Source of the DNA: Straminergon stramineum
Taxonomy: Eukaryota > Streptophyta > Bryopsida > Hypnales > Calliergonaceae
Reading direction: 5' to 3'
DNA: 64,000 nucleotides
Assembly (NCBI GenBank): GCA_963920665.1
Contig: OY987263.1
Location: forward strand, 26,338,547-26,402,546
Position 1 is the first letter of the stretch. Every line of letters begins with the position of its first letter. The translations under genes and the position numbers were made by a program. Of this stretch, positions 50,601 to 62,399 are shown piece after piece. The notes beneath the pieces were generated by a model, which was given only the letters and a program-made list of their open reading frames with translations, was not told the origin of the DNA and ran no database searches.

Positions 50601-51275
50601 GCATGCCGCTTCTAAATCCTTGCATAGCTGCTCCACGAAAGGCTTCTGAGCTCCACTGTGGGACAAGAATATGTCGTGCTTGGGTGTGAGCTTTGGAAGG
50701 CTGCAAGATACACCAAGAAATTACCTGTGAATAGATGAGCTTCACACGAAGCGTACTTGAGCCCAATGCGTGATCCATCAGCATCCCTACAAAGCCTCAG
50801 ACATTAAAGAAAATTTACGAGTCATAGGAAAGATGCATATGCAACGTGTATCTTCACTATAAACATGTGCTAGAAAACAGCTACTAATTCCTTGTGACAA
50901 AATCAATGCTCACTGTGCTAACATGCGTATATCCAAAATACCACCCATAAATACTTGAATGAAGGCAACAACATGAATCTAAAAATTATATCAAAGACAA
51001 CATTCATGAAGGGTCGAACTGAACGAAGTTGGCTGTTCGGAGTTGCATAGCATGATCTGTTACATATCTCACCTGAGATCCTTCCCCTTCTCATCGGCGT
51101 CAGTTAAAGGACCTACAGTGTGTGACTTAGGCAGAGGCTCTTGGTGATTAATTGTAGTCCTCGTCTGCCTGATTCTCATCGACCAAAAGATTACAGCCCC
51201 CAGTGCGACTGCCAACACTAGCGACGTCACCACCTCTTGAAACAAGAGCATCATGTCGATACACTTTAACCTCAT
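47609..51275 (-). CDS. TIR-NB-ARC-LRR immune receptor with N-terminal membrane segment
   Basis: Five exons on the minus strand: 51275-51073, 50700-50112, 49970-49704, 49594-48881 and 48778-47609. All phases match, giving 980 residues. Exon 1 encodes a hydrophobic segment (residues about 14-33, VVTSLVLAVALGAVIFW) followed by Arg-rich sequence, so the N terminus is a predicted signal anchor. The TIR domain (75-230) starts KHDIFLSHSGAQKPFVEQL and has the conserved Glu150 (WPMLEL) that is catalytic in TIR NADases. NB-ARC motifs: P-loop GMGGLGKTT (291-299), kinase 2 VFLAIDNV (376-383), RNBS-B KIMVVSRS (406-413), GLPL-like HPLALAALG, MHD-like THD (610-612). The LRR part (about 640-930) has LxxLxxLxL-type repeats such as LRNLKFLNLSCLPIKRLPGL, and an acidic tail follows. 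The role is effector recognition and cell-death or defence signalling. Intron 4 uses a GC donor (see 48779-48880). No stop or frameshift is seen. Its DIFLSHSGAQK opening is unlike typical angiosperm TIRs. Confidence 0.95.
48779..48880 (-). other. GC-AG intron 4 of the TIR-NB-ARC-LRR gene
   Basis: The only donor that keeps phase with the clear acceptor TGTGCTGTGCAG at 48779 is AAG|GCAAGT at 48881/48880, a full match to the consensus known for GC-AG introns. The alternative GT two codons on (A|GTGAAG) would break the frame, and reading through meets a stop at about 48851. The intron is 102 bases. Confidence 0.8.
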
Positions 51276-51284
51276 ACAAAATCA

Positions 51285-51415
51285 CACTCTGGGCAAACCA
51301 ATGTACATCAGTTCAGAACACTATGATATGTGGAGATTCTCCAATCACATGTATACACATTTGCTAATTATATGCACGAAATGTGACTTTAGAGAATGAT
51401 TTTAAAGAGGGTAAT
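51285..51415. repeat. Dispersed repeat, copy B (first copy at 36320-36445)
   Basis: It starts just upstream of the receptor start codon and shares CACTCTGGGCAAACCAATGT, GTTCAGAACA, TCCAATCACATGTATACAC and AAATGTGAC with copy A. Same orientation. It probably lies in the receptor promoter or 5' UTR. Confidence 0.75.
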
Positions 51416-51537
51416 TAGATCTTCCACCATATTTCCAACCTGGTCAAGTTTTCTATACGTGGCCTTCACTGATTTGCTCTGAACAGGGTGGGTTATATTC
51501 CATAATCCATGCTAATCTTTGTGATCTAGATTCATAA

Positions 51538-51960
51538 TCCACGCTTTAGGCTCACTTTTAGTGAAATTACGTTGCCAATTATGGATCTTTGTAATGTGAT
51601 AGCAAGAAGGCAAGATCGGAAGATGATGTGTGAAAGATTGTCTTTAGGTAGATTGACATTATGCTAGGTAATGCAGTTTTGGAGGTAGGTACGTTACCAG
51701 AAATAGCACCTACCTCGTTGCTCCGCAACTTCGAGTGCTATTGCTTACAACTCACCTCCAAAAATTACATTCCCGAGTACATCATCCACACTCTAGGCTA
51801 ACTTTTAGTTAAACTAGGTTGGCAATCATAAGACTTGTGATGTGATAGCAAGAATGCAAGATTAGCAAATGACATGCGAAAGATTGTCTATAGGTAGATT
51901 GAAATTATGCTAGGGTAATGCAATTTTGGAGGTAGCTTACCAGAAATAGTGCCTACCTCG
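51538..51960. repeat. Tandem duplication of about 247 bases upstream of the receptor gene
   Basis: Unit 1 (51538-51715) and unit 2 (51785-51960) share, in order, TCCACGCTTTAGGCT / TCCACACTCTAGGCT, TGTGATAGCAAGAA, GCAAGAT, GAAAGATTGTCT, AGGTAGATTGA, ATTATGCTAGG, AATGCA, TTTTGGAGGTAG, TTACCAGAAATAG and GCCTACCTCG-type ends. The end also resembles the inner arm of the hairpin at 53809-53937. Confidence 0.82.
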
Positions 51961-53808
51961 TTTCACCCTCCTCCTCAGCGGCACTTTCGGCGCTCGCTGC
52001 ACGAGAAGGTTTCGCATGCCAACCGTGGCCCAGCGACACAGCAGCGGCACTTTCAACGATTCAAGAAAAATCGTGGAGCCAGCTTCAAAAGAAATTGTTA
52101 ACAACAGCGAATAACTCAAGATCGCATAATCACTGCATATTTTCGGCTGTAGCTGCTGATTGTCAAAGAAATTCTCCTTGCCTCGGGCCGTGAGCAGCTT
52201 AGCACATTCCGTTGTAATGAGACAAAGTCCTGTAACTTCGTGTCACGAATGAAAACCTAAGAATTACGGTCAACTTAGTGACAAAGCTCTATAACTTATA
52301 ACTCATGTGACAAATTTACAACTTCATAGTGACTCGGAAGAATGAAGGTTCGGGAAAACTAGTTACTAGGTGAAGGGCTTCAAGGTTCCGGAAAGGCAGC
52401 AGGCGCAGAGAACAGCTTGGGCTCAACTTTACTGTTGCGTGTGAATAGTGAACCCTAGAAGCAATTGTTGACATTGATGACGCCCTTGCAGTCCACTTGT
52501 TGACATTGAAGTCCAATCCATCGCTAACTCTGCAGTATTGCTAAGCATGTTCCATCATCTGAGAATTAACAAAACCCTAAACATTGTCAAAACCCACATA
52601 ACATTCTGTAGCAGTTGCAAGAGTTCACCCTTCTGTACGCCAATGAAAATGGCAGTCAAAAGTGAAATATCAAAAGGCTTACATTCACTGTAGAGAGCAT
52701 GAACATGGCAATCTCATGTTGAAAACTAAGCCAATCTAAGTTAGAGGAACAAAAGTAAAAATAAAAGGGCCATGCTAGAATATCAGAGGGTATCAGAATA
52801 AAAGGGTGTGTCAGAAGGCAATGATGTGTATGTATAAACACCAATCCTGCATGCCGATCATGCAATGCATTTAGGGCTTTGGGTTGATAATATTTTAAAA
52901 TTAGAATTTTTTTCAAAAATTTGTAAGAAAATATGTTTAGTGCTTTAAATTCTTAAAAGATTATGCTTTCAAAATTTCAGACCCAGAAAATTTCTAGAAG
53001 GCACATTTTGAAGATTTGTTGAATTTCAAGAAAACGGATACTTCGGATGTTTTTTTGTTTAATAATTAGGAAAGTTACAAATTCAAAATAAATTCAAAAA
53101 GATAAAATTCACCATTTATCAGAAGGATGGTGTTGTATTAAAAAAATCTCAAATTCTTTTTTTCTTACCTATAACTATACATAGAAGGAAGCTCACTTTG
53201 TGGATAGCTACAACACAAAGAAATATTATTTTTAGAAACCCTATAGTGACAAGATGCATCTCCACTATCTAGAAGAACATTCTCTCAAAAATTCATTGCA
53301 AAGTTCATAAATTTGAGTATCCAATAGTATTCCTAACTATGAAAAGTGTAAGGGTGAAGTTTGATTAAGGATCCTTTTCAATTATCAAATTATTTTTTAA
53401 AAAATTCAAAAAATATGAAAAAAATTTAGGATAAACATATATACCTACATTTCAAATTTCACTTAAATCACATTAAATCTAGTGCTATAAAGAACAAAAC
53501 AGGTACAAGTCTTTCTCGTAATTGCCCAAGATTGGCTTGTCTATTCGAATCATGCTCTAACCAACCCATAGCAATCGATTACCAAAATTTAATCAATCAT
53601 CCTAAGTCTATGAATCCACAAACCATTAACCCACCAGCCTTCCCGTCTCAGGTTTGTGATTGGCTCTCAGATAGTAGATTACTCACCATAATCCAACTAC
53701 AAGTTACATTCTCATATCACCCCGGTTAATTATATGGATTTTCTAACTCGAAAGCTTGGCACTAATCTGAGCAGACACCCTCAACAGGGCACGCTGGTGG
53801 GTCACGTT
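51961..53808. other. Intergenic DNA upstream of the receptor gene
   Basis: GC is moderate to about 52550, then AT-rich. Short frames on the minus strand (51937-52119 and 52316-52516) have no recognisable motif. Nothing supportable as a gene. Confidence 0.4.
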
Positions 53809-53937
53809 ATGTTATTTCATCTACTCAAGCGGTCAGGCTATGTAATGCACTCCCCACTACCTACCTCGTGCTTCGAACTCGGTAGGTAGTGGGGAGTGCA
53901 TTACCCACCTTAACGGCTCTCGTAGATGAAATAACAT
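53809..53937. repeat. Strong 129-base hairpin (MITE or small-RNA precursor-like)
   Basis: Outer arms ATGTTATTTCATCTAC (53809-53824) and GTAGATGAAATAACAT (53922-53937) are perfect complements. Inner arms GTAATGCACTCCCCACTACC (from 53842) and GGTAGTGGGGAGTGCATTAC (to 53904) are perfect over 24 bases. The loop is about 15 bases (TCGTGCTTCGAACTC). The middle section pairs poorly. The perfect arms suggest recent origin or selection. Confidence 0.9.
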
Positions 53938-55523
53938 ATTTCCTTACCAATTGTTCAAAACTTTCAACCTTACGATACATTCCAGGATCAATTGACATAA
54001 TTATAAGCTAGTCTACCACACAAATGTTATTTCAACTCCACAAACACAACAATTTTGGTGTGAGTGCTACGTAGCCTGCCCCAGTTTACATTCCTGACCA
54101 TGGGTATGCTTGAATTGCACTTTTCCAACCTACCCAACAATGAGAAGCCAGAATTTTAGCCCATTTGCACATAGTTTGGGCCCGACTCCAAAGCTTGTGT
54201 GTAAAGCACTCCTAAAATGCTTCACTTTCATCTTTGAGTACCCACTCAACAGATAAAATATTCAAATTCAACGTTGGGAAAAATCAACACCAACTTAAAG
54301 GTTTCAAAATATATTATTGATTACAATCATGGCACTGCACATTGGGCAAGCTATGGAATAGTATCTAGTCATTCAAAATAAGGGCCTGCTAAGGCCAGCA
54401 TGGTGACTTTGTTGCAATGCCTCCAACAGAAGCTCCGACGTCCTCTTTCTAGTGGTGCACAGTGCTCATCGAGAGATTCCATAGTACAGCTGCACAGTGC
54501 AGAAGTTGGTGGTAATGACGCCGGATTACCACCACCCACTATCCTAGAGTGTCGATTGTTCCCGGAATCAGTCAAGCAAGTCCCTAGTGTTCTGCAATGT
54601 AGTTTAAGTCGTCGAAGTGAAAAGAAGGAGAGTAGTACTCGTGAATTGGATATTCGCTTCAACGCCGTGCACGGTTCTACTGATGTCTAGATCTATCACT
54701 TGTCTGAACGTCTACGAGTACTTAACCGCAGGCAAGACTTGGTGGTTTTCAAAGTTCTTCTTGTTCACTTGCGTGCTTCAGGCGCGCATGCTGCTTTCAT
54801 GCCCTTTTCATGCTTGCTCCTGACATTGCAGTCCCACGCTTGTTCGGTGTCGTTCGGGAGTGTCATGGACATGTTGAACTGACAGTGTATACTGTGCAAG
54901 AGGAGTGAGGATTGCGATGCCATCTTTTTCTTGGTGTACCTTGCCCGTCGTGGGTTTCTCTAGCGCCACAGTGTTGAGTGCCATTTAAGGTGCTAACAAT
55001 CTGTCTCTTATGTGATTAGAACATCTCCACTAGCACTCTGGATAGCTAGCGCTCTGGCTATGAAAAAACGGATGCGCATGGATTGGTGAACGATTCATTT
55101 GGACTGTAACACTAGATAATCTACTCAAACCTAGGGCCTTCAAAACCACTCCAGTAAGTGTACGTATCTTCTCTTCTTAATTGCACACCTTGATTGTACA
55201 ATCCATGCACGGTGATTTACTATTTTCAGAGTCTAATGGGGTGATGTTAGTGGAGAACCACATGGTGAGGTCTTAATTTTTGGATGACCTTAAGAGTGCA
55301 ATTCCGAGTTACTGGTGGAGATGCTCTTAAGAGTGTACGAGACTTTCTGTTGGGTTTGGCTGTTTCGGTTGAGCCCTGAGATTGTTTGTGCCGATCATCC
55401 AGTTATTTGATTTTCTGATCCAGAACCATATGCTTGTGTAGATATCATGAACAACTATTAGGCTTTGTGCGTGTCTGACAGGTCCGTTGTTGAGTCTTGA
55501 CACTGGAAGCATTCTGTAAGTTA
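53938..55523. other. Intergenic DNA left of the two-TM ORF
   Basis: GC is moderate at 54370-55000, with overlapping open frames on both strands that look like mutual shadows and carry no recognised motif. No gene is called. Confidence 0.4.
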
Positions 55524-56447
55524 ATGAAGTCAAATCGAGATCTAAGCGGGTGCAACATGAATACCTCGGCATTATCTTTGTTCTTATTATCGTTAGTAGC
55601 GTTTGTTGGGATATGCTTAAAGGACCACAAATTAACCATTGCAGCAACAACCATTACCATGGTTGTTACATTCATTCCAGTTTTAACTGGGATGATTGAC
55701 CTATTCACTTCTCCCAAATCAATCAAGCTAAGAATTTGGTATACAACATTGAATTATGCAGCACCTGATTGGAATAGGTCTAACGAATTGAAGAAGAAAT
55801 CTCTGGGTAAGCAAGCAATTTATTGTAATCCTTTCTTTATAGTCAGTCAAAGTTGCAAACACAATTTTGTAGTTATTATATGTGATTGGTTTGATCCCAA
55901 GAAAATAACTTTCGAATCACAAACCTGGTCAAAAGAAATGATCTCTATGATTTGTTTCTCACAAGAAGATAAAGAACACTTGATTTCATTGTTTGAAATC
56001 ATCAGTCCAAACACAAATTTAGATTCTGTAGATGACGAATTTAGATTAGGTTATTTAGAGAAGTATGAATTAAGAGCAATAGTTAACTCCCTACCATCAG
56101 AGTTTAAGTTTAATGTTGTGGTTAGGATAAATTTTCCTAGCCTAAGTTTGGTTCTCACTTACAAAAGTAAAGGGACATGTGATGTCTCATTAAACTACTC
56201 TGATGAGGGCTTTCAAGGAATCAAAAGTAAAGAGTGTAATTTTGAGAATTTTGTCCAAATTGTTGATATCTATCTTTATATAAAGCTAAGGAAGAGGACA
56301 TGTTGTTTCATCAACAAAGACGTACATAAAGTCAGGTCCGGATTGAAGTTACATAGCGAGGAATTTTTTTCAACTTTTTTAAGGTTTTATAAGGGTGACG
56401 GGATTGCATACAAGGAGTGCGGATCTGGAGTAAAATGGGTTGAGTAA
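55524..56447 (+). CDS. Single-exon ORF of unknown function with two N-terminal membrane segments
   Basis: An intact 307-residue frame; the first ATG is at 55524, after an in-frame TTG that is unlikely to be used. A second Met (55557) starts MNTSALSLFLLSLVAFVGIC. Two hydrophobic segments (about residues 14-32 and 40-63, ending LTGMIDLF) are separated by a short polar link, forming a possible hairpin anchor. The remaining roughly 240 residues are predicted soluble, with mixed charge, and contain CDWFDPKKITFESQTWSKEM, a Leu-rich section and RKRTCCFINKD. I recognise no domain. An open frame of this length in DNA this AT-rich, where other frames are closed, argues that it is or recently was coding. 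No intron signal is needed. It may be lineage-specific. Confidence 0.6.
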   Translation: MKSNRDLSGCNMNTSALSLFLLSLVAFVGICLKDHKLTIAATTITMVVTFIPVLTGMIDLFTSPKSIKLRIWYTTLNYAAPDWNRSNELKKKSLGKQAIYCNPFFIVSQSCKHNFVVIICDWFDPKKITFESQTWSKEMISMICFSQEDKEHLISLFEIISPNTNLDSVDDEFRLGYLEKYELRAIVNSLPSEFKFNVVVRINFPSLSLVLTYKSKGTCDVSLNYSDEGFQGIKSKECNFENFVQIVDIYLYIKLRKRTCCFINKDVHKVRSGLKLHSEEFFSTFLRFYKGDGIAYKECGSGVKWVE

Positions 56448-58850
56448 AATGGGTAGAGGTGACTCATGACATCAGTGTTTTGAAGGAGATTCCACATGTG
56501 AAATGAGATGAAACTTTTGCAAGTGACAATAGAAGCAATATTATGGAGATAATCACAAGCTGGAGACATTGAATGGATCGTGAAGAGGATCTTTCCAAGG
56601 AGGCTTTGAAGCAAGAATGGTTGATTACCACTTCATCCAGTTGATGTTTGGCTAGGATGAGTTAGAACTTTGGCTTTTAGAGAATCTTCAGGAAAATAAT
56701 TTGTGTGTACCAAGGAGCACTGAAGAATAGGAAAGGATGAGGAGTTCAAGGGAAGGGAGGTTGATGAAGGCTATAATTGATATTTAATGCAGACCTTGTT
56801 CCCCTTAAACCATTATTTTTTATTCCAACCTCAAACCTTGAGTACGCCGTTCACCATTGCCTGGGTTCTAGTTCAACTCGTTGCTATGTTGACTATAAAG
56901 TGGGGGAGAACAAACTAAGCAATCACAACCGGTTCTTCGCTTCAATCTCTAGGCATGGCAGTCTATCACCTATCTCATTGAAATTGTCACCATGTGCACT
57001 TCCACAATGCACCTCAACTTTACAAAAATCATAACTCATTCATCACATATCCTATTTGGGAGTTCCTAATGCCATTGGAAAGATCACAACACGAATTTAA
57101 AATATAAATGATCAAGTTAAGGGTCGGAATCACTTGGAACAACTGATCTGACCCCAAACATTGGCTCACTTGAATTGTCACCGTGTGCACTTCCACAATG
57201 CGCCTCAACTTCAAGAAATCGTAACTCGTTCATCGTATGTCCGATTTGGGCGTTTTAAACGGCATCAGAAAGATCACAACATCAACTATGGGAAAAAAAT
57301 GTTTAACTAAAAGTTCCAGCAATGTTAACCAACCGATCTGGCTCTTTTGTTGCCGCTATCAACCACAACCATACTTTTCAAGTAGTAGAACAGACAATTT
57401 ACCTCTCAAATCTTGAGATCCATTACTCTAAGCTTCGAATGCTTCCTTCTCCATCTTAAGATTCGCCACTCCTTAAGTGTGGAGTAATGGACGCCAAAGT
57501 TTTCATCCTTTGAGTCCAAGCTTTGATTGCTCTACTAAATTCAAGATCCACTCTTCTACTCCAAGATCTACTTGTTTTTTCATGAATTTCCGCCACCACC
57601 TCTACTTCTAAGGGCAAACAGAAGAGAGATCTACGATGTGAGATGGAGAGAGAAAAAAACAAGAAGCAAGGATGGGAGGGTGAAAACGAAGAAGCAAAAA
57701 GATCTCCTCCGAAACATTGCCAAGAAAGACTCTCGTTCATAACAAGCTTTTTCGTGTTCAATCACTTTCAAGTGCTTTCATCTGTATGGCCTTCATCCGC
57801 TTAGTCTTTATCCTTGACCTTCATCCATGCCACACTGTTCATCACTGCTGCCCACACTAAAATGGCGCAGTCTACACTAAAGTAGCGCTATCTACACTAT
57901 AATAGTGAATTTCGCAACAAATTGGCGCCATATTGCACCAATTTGGTGATTTAGACACAAAAGGCAAAACCCTTTCAAACGACTATTCTATTCTCATATC
58001 AGGAATAATCACGTAACAATCCACATGGTTAAAAGACACTTTGCATAATAAATTGAAAAATTCACAATTGTCAAATCTAAATTTCAAAAATTCCACTACT
58101 TTTTGTTGTGATCCTTGATACTATGAATTTTGAAATAGTATATTGGTGCGTAAATTAATGAATTATTCAATTTCATGTTGAATCAAAATATCACTATATT
58201 TGTTGCAGATATCATACATATTGTATCACATTGAATACATATCAAATATTGTAAGCTAACTTTGGCTACTTGTATAAACACTATCTTTTATATTATTAGT
58301 ACATAAATTAATATGGATTCATAAATTGTATAAAGTAGCACCAAGTTGTAATTTATCATATCCTAATCTCACAATTACTATTTTAATTGGTACAAATTTT
58401 CATGCATATTTTTCAAAAGCCACTACTATCTCTCCACCTCTTGTTAAATGCAAAAGTAAGCTCCACCTCAAGTAATACATAAAGGATTCAATAACTAACA
58501 AGGACTATAAGGTTTGAGTCAATTTGCATATGCACTTTTTTGAAATCAAATAGCTACAGGTTTACTACTACAATAGTTGCATTTGGACAACTAAGAGTCA
58601 AATGAGAAGTTGGGAAGCTATTTGGACTTTTAATTCTTTAATTTAATTTAATTTTTAATCAAAACATGTAATATTTTTGAATGATTCCAATGATATGAAT
58701 TTTGGTTCCATTTGAATTATTATTTTTCAAAATATGATCGATTGCATTTGTTTTTTTTATAACACTTATCCTTGGTCCTTTAAGGAATAACCTGCAAATT
58801 TTGACACACCATTGAGAGCCTAAAAGAGGTTGTAAAGCAACAAAAAAATC
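56448..58850. other. Intergenic DNA after the two-TM ORF, with repeats
   Basis: No gene is supported. A 191-base tandem duplication at 56985-57290 is listed separately. A minus-strand frame at 57456-57761 is Ser/Arg-rich without a motif. AT content rises after 58000. Confidence 0.4.
56985..57290. repeat. Imperfect tandem duplication, offset about 191 bases
   Basis: GTGCACTTCCACAATGC, then CCTCAACTT, AACTC(A/G)TTCATC, CGATTTGGG-type and AAAGATCACAACA strings appear in the same order from about 56993 and again from about 57184. Non-coding; the wording is typical of plant retroelement-derived repeats. Confidence 0.75.
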
Positions 58851-59002
58851 TCATAAATGAAGTGGTAAGGTAGTTGGATAGTGTGACTCACTTCCAAGAT
58901 TCAACCTTTACACAACAAGAAAGAAAGAACGACCAATAGGTGAGAAAGGCACACAAAGAACCTTACAGAACATGTAAAAGACATTTACACGATAAGTCTA
59001 TA

Positions 59003-59690
59003 GAACAAAGATTTCATAATTTTAAAATGACAAATTTCATTGATCCTATTATATAAAACGTGATTCAAATGGGACTAATTTTATATGCACAAGAATTAGT
59101 GAAGAGCAGTGCATGTGTTAATTAAAAATAAACAAGTGAATTCAAACAAATGTGCTAAACATCAGAAATGGACAAATCGATTCAACTAGGCGACCAAAAT
59201 ACAATCTGCCATCAAATCAAACTGTCAAGGAAGTCATAAAACTCATAATGTGAATAATTATAATGCAGATGATTCAAAATTTTAAACCACTGAAATCAAA
59301 GAAGAACACTGCATGTGTTGATTATGATAAACCCTGAAAATTCACATGATCTTAACTTGACAAATTTAACATAGGTCTGTTATCAGATAATGACCAAAAT
59401 ATTGAATAAAAATGCATGCAGATAAAACTAATACCTGTTGTTATTTATGAGGCGGCCAAATTAGGTACTCAAGCCACAATACAGTGTAGAGCCCATTGAA
59501 ACCTTCATGAACTAAGCTTTAATCCCTGAAGGACTAAGGATTCATGGTTTTAAAATGATAAATGTAATTGATCATATTTTAAAGAATGTGATTCAAAAGA
59601 GGCCAAATTTTATGTCACCAAAATTAGTAGAGAACATTTCATATGTTTGTCCAAAAACAAATGAATTTTGAATTAAACGAAGTGCCTTTG
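59003..59690. repeat. Three diverged direct repeats, about 250-270-base period
   Basis: Blocks near 59003, 59254 and 59528 share TTTTAAAATGA(C/T)AAAT or similar, GTGATTCAAA, AATTAGT(G/A)(A/G)AGA(A/G)CA and a GCATGTGTT-like string, in the same order. The third copy is the most complete match to the first. Non-coding tandem array remnant. Confidence 0.6.
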
Positions 59691-62399
59691 TCACTAAATT
59701 GTAATATAACATGTTGTTTTGGCTATGTTTACAATGATATTAAACATATAGGTCACCTATATCATGTTAATATATGTTGAAATAACTAGTTTGACCTAGG
59801 TAGTTAGAATACTATCTCATATATTCGCACCATTTAGTCTACCATACAATTTATTGATATAATTTTAGTATTAATAATAGTATAGAATTATACATACTTT
59901 GACCAATGTAGTATATGTGCACTAAGTCAATATATACTTATGTGTGATATGGATATAAGCCAATATTAATAGAAGTCTAGCAAAGGCTAAACAAGAGAGG
60001 GCTAAAAGAATCAAAGAACTCTTGTCTCTTACAAGGCCAATGTAAATGAAGTGTTTGTTTGACCCACCCTTGATACCATGTCCATAAGATAGAATAATAG
60101 TGGTATAGATCTACTTGACCCTTGCAACATTAGATACTCTAATAATTAGATTTAGCTTAGAAGTGGTAAATTAATGTATGGAGAGGCCATGGTTAAATCC
60201 AAGGTGGATCAAGGATAATGAATTGGTTATTTTTTAATTCACATTTATTGATGATAATGAAAATAATGTTAATGTCTTTAAAAGTAATTGTGATTTGATA
60301 GGTGGGAATTTTAAATTCTTCTTTATAAATTCTAATTGAAAGGATTTGTATTGATGTTCTAGCATGAGTAGTACAAACTAGTAATACATCTACCTACCAA
60401 CATGGCAACCTCTAGCAAAAATGTCATCTAATACATATTGGTATTTTTGGATTTACTAGTTAGTATTTCAAGTGAAAAATTGTCCCTAAAATATGTAAAT
60501 TCAATCAAATAAAAAATAATATAACGTTGATCAAGGGTATATTGAGTAGGGTGTTGATAAGGTAAGCCTTTAATATAGAGAATGTCTAGCCTAAGCGGGG
60601 CATTACAATGGCACCATATTTGAAGATTTGTACATGATAACAACCATAGTAGGGCAATGTTTTCTTTGGGGTTGTTGCCTGGATTGTTGTCAAATGTTCC
60701 AACATTCATAAGTATACAATATCAAAATTTAATAGATGAGATGAAGACTTTACAGATTGTCCAAACTACTTTATTGAAGTGTTTTATTTGAAAGCCATAT
60801 ATGTGATGGTGGATGCATCTAAAAAAACATGGAGCCAAGTATATGATTCTAGTCTATTACAAGTAGAACATGTTTTAGGAGGGAAAAGTTCTTTACTAAA
60901 AAGAGTTGCTTTTAGACATTACCCATATATTGTCTAGTATGGAATTTTAGTAAACAAGTCAAGGTAGTGTCTTGGCTCCACAACTAAACCCATGCATGGC
61001 ACTAAGGTACCACCTTGCTTGCATGCTGAGTGGCACATGTACTTCCCTACACTAGTGGGATGATGCCCTAATGCTATGCTTGAATCCCTAAAGCATAGTA
61101 AAGACATCATTCAACCTACATGGTAGGTGGTGCTTGATCCCCCTCCACGTGAGCAAGTGGCACCCTAGTCCCATGATTGAACTTTGGTTGTAGCATGAAG
61201 GCACTACTTTGACCACTTAATAAGTAGCTATGAGTAACTCTATAGAGGTATTGGAGACAACATCTCTATAGTAAGGTGTCGAGTACCATCTGTTACATGA
61301 GCAAGATGGCGCCCAACAAAAAAACATCTTCTATAAAAAAATTGCAAATGAAATTTAGTAAAGAAAATCTTTTGATTGAATAGCTCAAGCTAATCTAAAC
61401 TATATACTAATAGGTTGAATGTGCTTTATGTGAGATTATAAGACACGCAAACAACCTACATGAGCCCATTGTACTCTTGATAATTTTAATCATAACAAAG
61501 CATTTGACACCAAATGGCATCATTTTTCCCAAAGGACTAGAATTTGTGGTTGCAATCAACATAGAGGCGCTAAAATCAAAGGAGTAGGATGTCAAAGAGA
61601 AAGTGTCACGCATATAAATTCCTACAAGTCTATTACTCTAGGAACATGACATTATCGTTCATAATATGTTTAAAGGGGTTGTCATACACTACAATGGTAT
61701 TTGCACACGTCAATTTACCATCAAAGTCATTCAACAACTTATCCAAATTTTTGAAAGAAATTCATTTTTCAAATCAATCCTTGCACATCAATGTTGTGAC
61801 ATCAATGTCATATAAGGATAGAGTATGACTCAAGCTAACACTAAATCCTAAATCCTAAACTCTAAATATAAAGTCATAAACCTTCAATCCTTAGCATCAA
61901 GTATCTCAATCAAACTTGTGCCTAATAACTCTTGATATCAAGCTTGGGAACAAGTCCTTTCAAAAAATACTCAGCTTCTAGGATTGTCAAGATGATCATC
62001 CTCAAACTAAATGTGAATGAATTTTCTTCTTTAACCTTCAAGATCATAAAAGATAAAAGCAAAGCAACTCCAATATGAGCAAACGGGCCCATACCCTATG
62101 TACTTCAATAACATTGAAATGAAGGCCTAACGCCAAATAAATAGCTAGTTATCAAATCTTGTAGTGTCTTTGCCCACTAAAAAACCACCTTTAGGTGCCG
62201 GCACACCTTGTAATTACTAATAAATAGAAAAGAAAAGATTTTTGTCCTTAGCATCGTCACTTAGAGCCAAATTGAAGATTAATTCTTTGTGATTTACCAA
62301 CACCACAGTTTTAAGAGACGTCATTGTCTTCTAAAAGTAAAATGTCCTTCAAAAACAAAAACAAAAAATCTTTGGATATTTGAATAGACCAAACCTCTC
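59691..62399. other. AT-rich intergenic DNA, nothing recognised
   Basis: No coding frame with a motif. The segment 60950-61320 has higher GC and resembles transposon-derived sequence, but no terminal repeats or domains could be found. Confidence 0.45.

Noticed and set aside
54369..54882. Overlapping open frames on both strands
   Set aside because: Each is roughly the shadow of the other, with no motif or supporting structure.
57456..57761. 101-residue minus-strand open frame rich in Ser and Arg
   Set aside because: Low-complexity composition, no motif, inside repeat-rich DNA.
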